The translations under genes and the position numbers were made by a program. Below are positions 7,250 to 8,895 of a stretch of 8,895 nt of DNA, piece after piece (positions within the stretch are counted from its first letter, which is position 1; every line of letters begins with the position of its first letter). The stretch spans positions 3,898 to 12,792 of the forward strand of contig PBSR01000016.1 of the NCBI GenBank assembly GCA_002726335.1, read 5' to 3'. This stretch comes from Gemmatimonadaceae bacterium (GTDB lineage: Bacteria > Latescibacterota > UBA2968 > UBA8231). The notes under the pieces were generated by a model that saw only the letters and a list, made by a program, of their open reading frames with translations, did not search any database and was not told the origin of the DNA.

Positions 7250-7831
7250 TCAGACGTCCAGGTTCGACAGCAGAGCCTGAGTGTCAAAGTCACCCTCCGC
7301 CCGCACGCGGATGGAGAGGCGCTGCAACTCATCTCCTTCGCGTTGGATCTGCGTCGAGGCGCCGGCGTAGAGCTGGTCGAGGACCGCATCGAGGTCACCA
7401 CGAATCTCGTCGAGCGCATCGTCGTCGTTGGCGGCGCAGAGGCGATCGTTGATGACGACCACCGCTTCGGCGCCGACGAAACGTGCCTTCGCCGTGGCGT
7501 CGGCGCCCCGTTCGAGACGGTCGCACGCCCGGAGAGTGGCTACAAGAGCCGATTTCAGGCGATCCGTGTTGGGCCCTGAGGCGGCAGCCTTCTGCCGGTA
7601 CAGCAGGCCGTACCGGCCGTCGGTGTTGTCGAAGCTGTAGTTGGCTTCGTGGCCGACCAGGACCGTCTTGGGCCCCTGCGGCACGTGCTGGTAGTCGGCG
7701 ACGTCGATCAGGGTCTCGTCCGGTGTCTCCGGAATCCATTGACTGAAGATGCGAAAGGCGTCCTCAGGACTGAGGACGGTATCCTCGGCCAGATAGAACT
7801 TGATGTTGATCTTCTGCAGGTCGATGGCCAT
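7250..7831 (-). CDS. Conserved-looking protein of unknown function, partner of the siroheme reductase
   Basis: I do not recognise a named family for this 193-residue protein. It has no signal peptide, membrane segment or cysteine motif (only two Cys, 103 and 132), so it is probably cytosolic and not an iron-sulfur protein. The N-terminal half contains motif-like stretches: LIDVADYQHV (41-50), GPKTVLVGHE (53-62) and DGRYGLLYRQK (71-81), with D43, D46, H49, H61 and E62 as possible functional polar residues. The middle (about 89-108) looks helical and the end is an alternating strand/helix region. I chose ATG 7831 over an upstream frame extension because GGAAAGG lies about 5 bases before it, whereas the extension runs back into the reductase gene and is Arg-rich. 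It starts 17 bases after the reductase stop, so the two are almost certainly co-transcribed and may work together. Confidence 0.85.
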   Translation of the reverse strand: MAIDLQKINIKFYLAEDTVLSPEDAFRIFSQWIPETPDETLIDVADYQHVPQGPKTVLVGHEANYSFDNTDGRYGLLYRQKAAASGPNTDRLKSALVATLRACDRLERGADATAKARFVGAEAVVVINDRLCAANDDDALDEIRGDLDAVLDQLYAGASTQIQREGDELQRLSIRVRAEGDFDTQALLSNLDV

Positions 7832-7848
7832 CTGGCCCTTTCCAGAGC

Positions 7849-8895
7849 TTACGCTGTTGCCGAGGCCTCGGCCTCGGCGGCGTCGGAGATACGCGTGTAG
7901 CAGGTGAAAGCGCCCTCGATGAAGAGTTGGCATTCCTCGATGGCGCGGTGGGCGTCGTCGACCTTGGGATCGGCCAAGGCGTCCTCGTGCATGCGGAACA
8001 GGTAGCGGGCGAACTTGTCCTTGGCGAAGCGATCCAGGAACAACTCCGTGTCGACGAAGCGAGTCTTGAACTCGGCGATCACCGTATCCGGATCCTCGAC
8101 GACGTCGAGGAACTGTGAGCGCACCAGGGCGCGGGCGCTCGCGACCATAGCTTTGTATGCCGTGGCATAGGCACCGTGGAAATCCCCGTCGTCGAGCAGG
8201 ACCTGGGCCTCAAAAACCTCGCGCTCCGCCGCTGTGAGTTCGAACTGCGCCAGAGGTACGACTTCGCCGGCGCATTCCCCCTTGCCCATGTCAGCAGTGG
8301 TGAACTCGCGCGTGTCCCCCCAGTCCCGGTAGAAGGAGGGATCCTCCTCGTAGGGGGGAACCTGCGCCAGATCGTCGAGCATGGACCTGATGTCGCGTTT
8401 GCCGACACGGGAGATGAAATCCTGGAAGCTCTCTTCGCCCTGGCGCTCGGTTATGAAGCGCTCGGTGAGCCGATCCACGACGAGGGGGATGTTCTTGGAA
8501 GGTACGGCGGCCATCCCCAGGCCAAAGGACTCGCCGTTGCCCTGCCACTTACCGCCGAGCATGACCTGGAAGTGGGGGACGGTGACACCGTTGATCTTGC
8601 GGCTGATACCGTAGAAGCCGATGTCTGCCATGTGGTGCTGACCGCAGGAATTGAAGCAACCGCTGACCTTGATCCGCAAGCCCTGTACCGCCTTGTCCAG
8701 GCTGTGGAACCGCTCACTGAGGCGTCGCCGCAGTTCGACGGCCAGACCACGGGAAGAGGCGATTCCCAGTTTGCACGTGTCCGTACCGGGGCAGGCGGCG
8801 ACATCGACGATCGTGTTGGCGGCAGCTCCGCCCAGGCCGATGGCGGCCAGGTCGGCGTAGAGCGCCGGCAGGTCGGCTTCGCTGACCCAGCGCAG
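7849..8895 (-). CDS. Siroheme nitrite/sulfite reductase, C-terminal part with HEPN-like tail; start beyond right edge
   Basis: Ferredoxin-dependent enzymes of this family carry out the six-electron reduction of nitrite to ammonia or sulfite to sulfide using siroheme coupled to a [4Fe-4S] cluster. The frame is open to the right edge, so the gene starts outside; 348 residues are visible. All four cluster cysteines are present as CPGTDTC (8773-8793) and CFNSC (8644-8658, followed by GQHH), the C-x5-C and C-x3-C pattern of the family. The TTG at 8679 is internal, not the start. After the catalytic part and a linker with MGKGECAGEV, the last 130 or so residues (about 7852-8253) form an extra all-helical region resembling a HEPN domain (GDFHGAYATAYKAMVASARALV near its start) and end in an Ala/Glu-rich tail. 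Sulfite and nitrite reductases cannot be told apart from this part. The unknown 193-residue gene follows 17 bases downstream. Confidence 0.92.
   Translation of the reverse strand: MRWVSEADLPALYADLAAIGLGGAAANTIVDVAACPGTDTCKLGIASSRGLAVELRRRLSERFHSLDKAVQGLRIKVSGCFNSCGQHHMADIGFYGISRKINGVTVPHFQVMLGGKWQGNGESFGLGMAAVPSKNIPLVVDRLTERFITERQGEESFQDFISRVGKRDIRSMLDDLAQVPPYEEDPSFYRDWGDTREFTTADMGKGECAGEVVPLAQFELTAAEREVFEAQVLLDDGDFHGAYATAYKAMVASARALVRSQFLDVVEDPDTVIAEFKTRFVDTELFLDRFAKDKFARYLFRMHEDALADPKVDDAHRAIEECQLFIEGAFTCYTRISDAAEAEASATA

Noticed and set aside
8677..8679. TTG at 8679 as the start of the reductase gene
   Set aside because: The frame stays open to the right edge and the upstream residues contain the conserved CPGTDTC siroheme-cluster motif, so this codon is an internal leucine.

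Overview
The window is a GC-rich bacterial chromosome segment (roughly 60% GC by eye) with dense, ordinary gene spacing and no phage, transposon, CRISPR or RNA-gene signature. I see seven complete genes and two genes cut by the window edges. Ordinary sigma-70-type promoters (TTGACA/TATAAT-like) and strong GC-rich hairpins between convergent genes suggest a free-living bacterium. The phylum cannot be fixed from the sequence alone.

Layout from left to right. (1) uvrB, plus strand, lacking its N-terminus because it begins before base 1. A hairpin overlaps its stop codon. (2) A minus-strand regulator with an unusual order: MerR-type DNA-binding domain first, phosphoreceiver domain second. It has a near-consensus promoter in a 310-base divergent intergenic region. 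That region also carries a palindrome, a spaced direct repeat and a GC-rich stretch with competing inverted repeats. (3) A plus-strand LolD/MacB-type ABC ATPase without a permease beside it, ended by a 12-bp perfect hairpin. (4) A minus-strand operon E1-alpha, E1-beta and a short-chain dehydrogenase (SDR). The two E1 genes overlap at GTGA. The SDR follows E1-beta in the same frame after TGA-ACC, with a TTG start. (5) A minus-strand seven-iron ferredoxin (fdxA type) with its own strong promoter, separated from E1-alpha by a cluster of inverted repeats. (6) A minus-strand pair made of an unrecognised 193-residue protein and, upstream of it, the C-terminal part of a siroheme nitrite/sulfite reductase. 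The reductase runs off the right edge and carries a helical, HEPN-like C-terminal extension.

How the genes may work together. The reductase, the unknown protein and the ferredoxin form a plausible redox group in which the ferredoxin could supply electrons to the siroheme enzyme. The E1 pair is a thiamine-diphosphate 2-oxoacid or acetoin dehydrogenase; no E2 or E3 gene is visible, and the SDR is probably translationally coupled to it. The MerR-receiver protein and the ABC ATPase share a divergent control region, so the regulator may control the ATPase as well as itself.

I found no defence or mobile system. The most unusual points are the reversed MerR-receiver architecture with its structured intergenic region, the reductase with a HEPN-like tail and an unknown partner, and the in-frame E1-beta/SDR junction.
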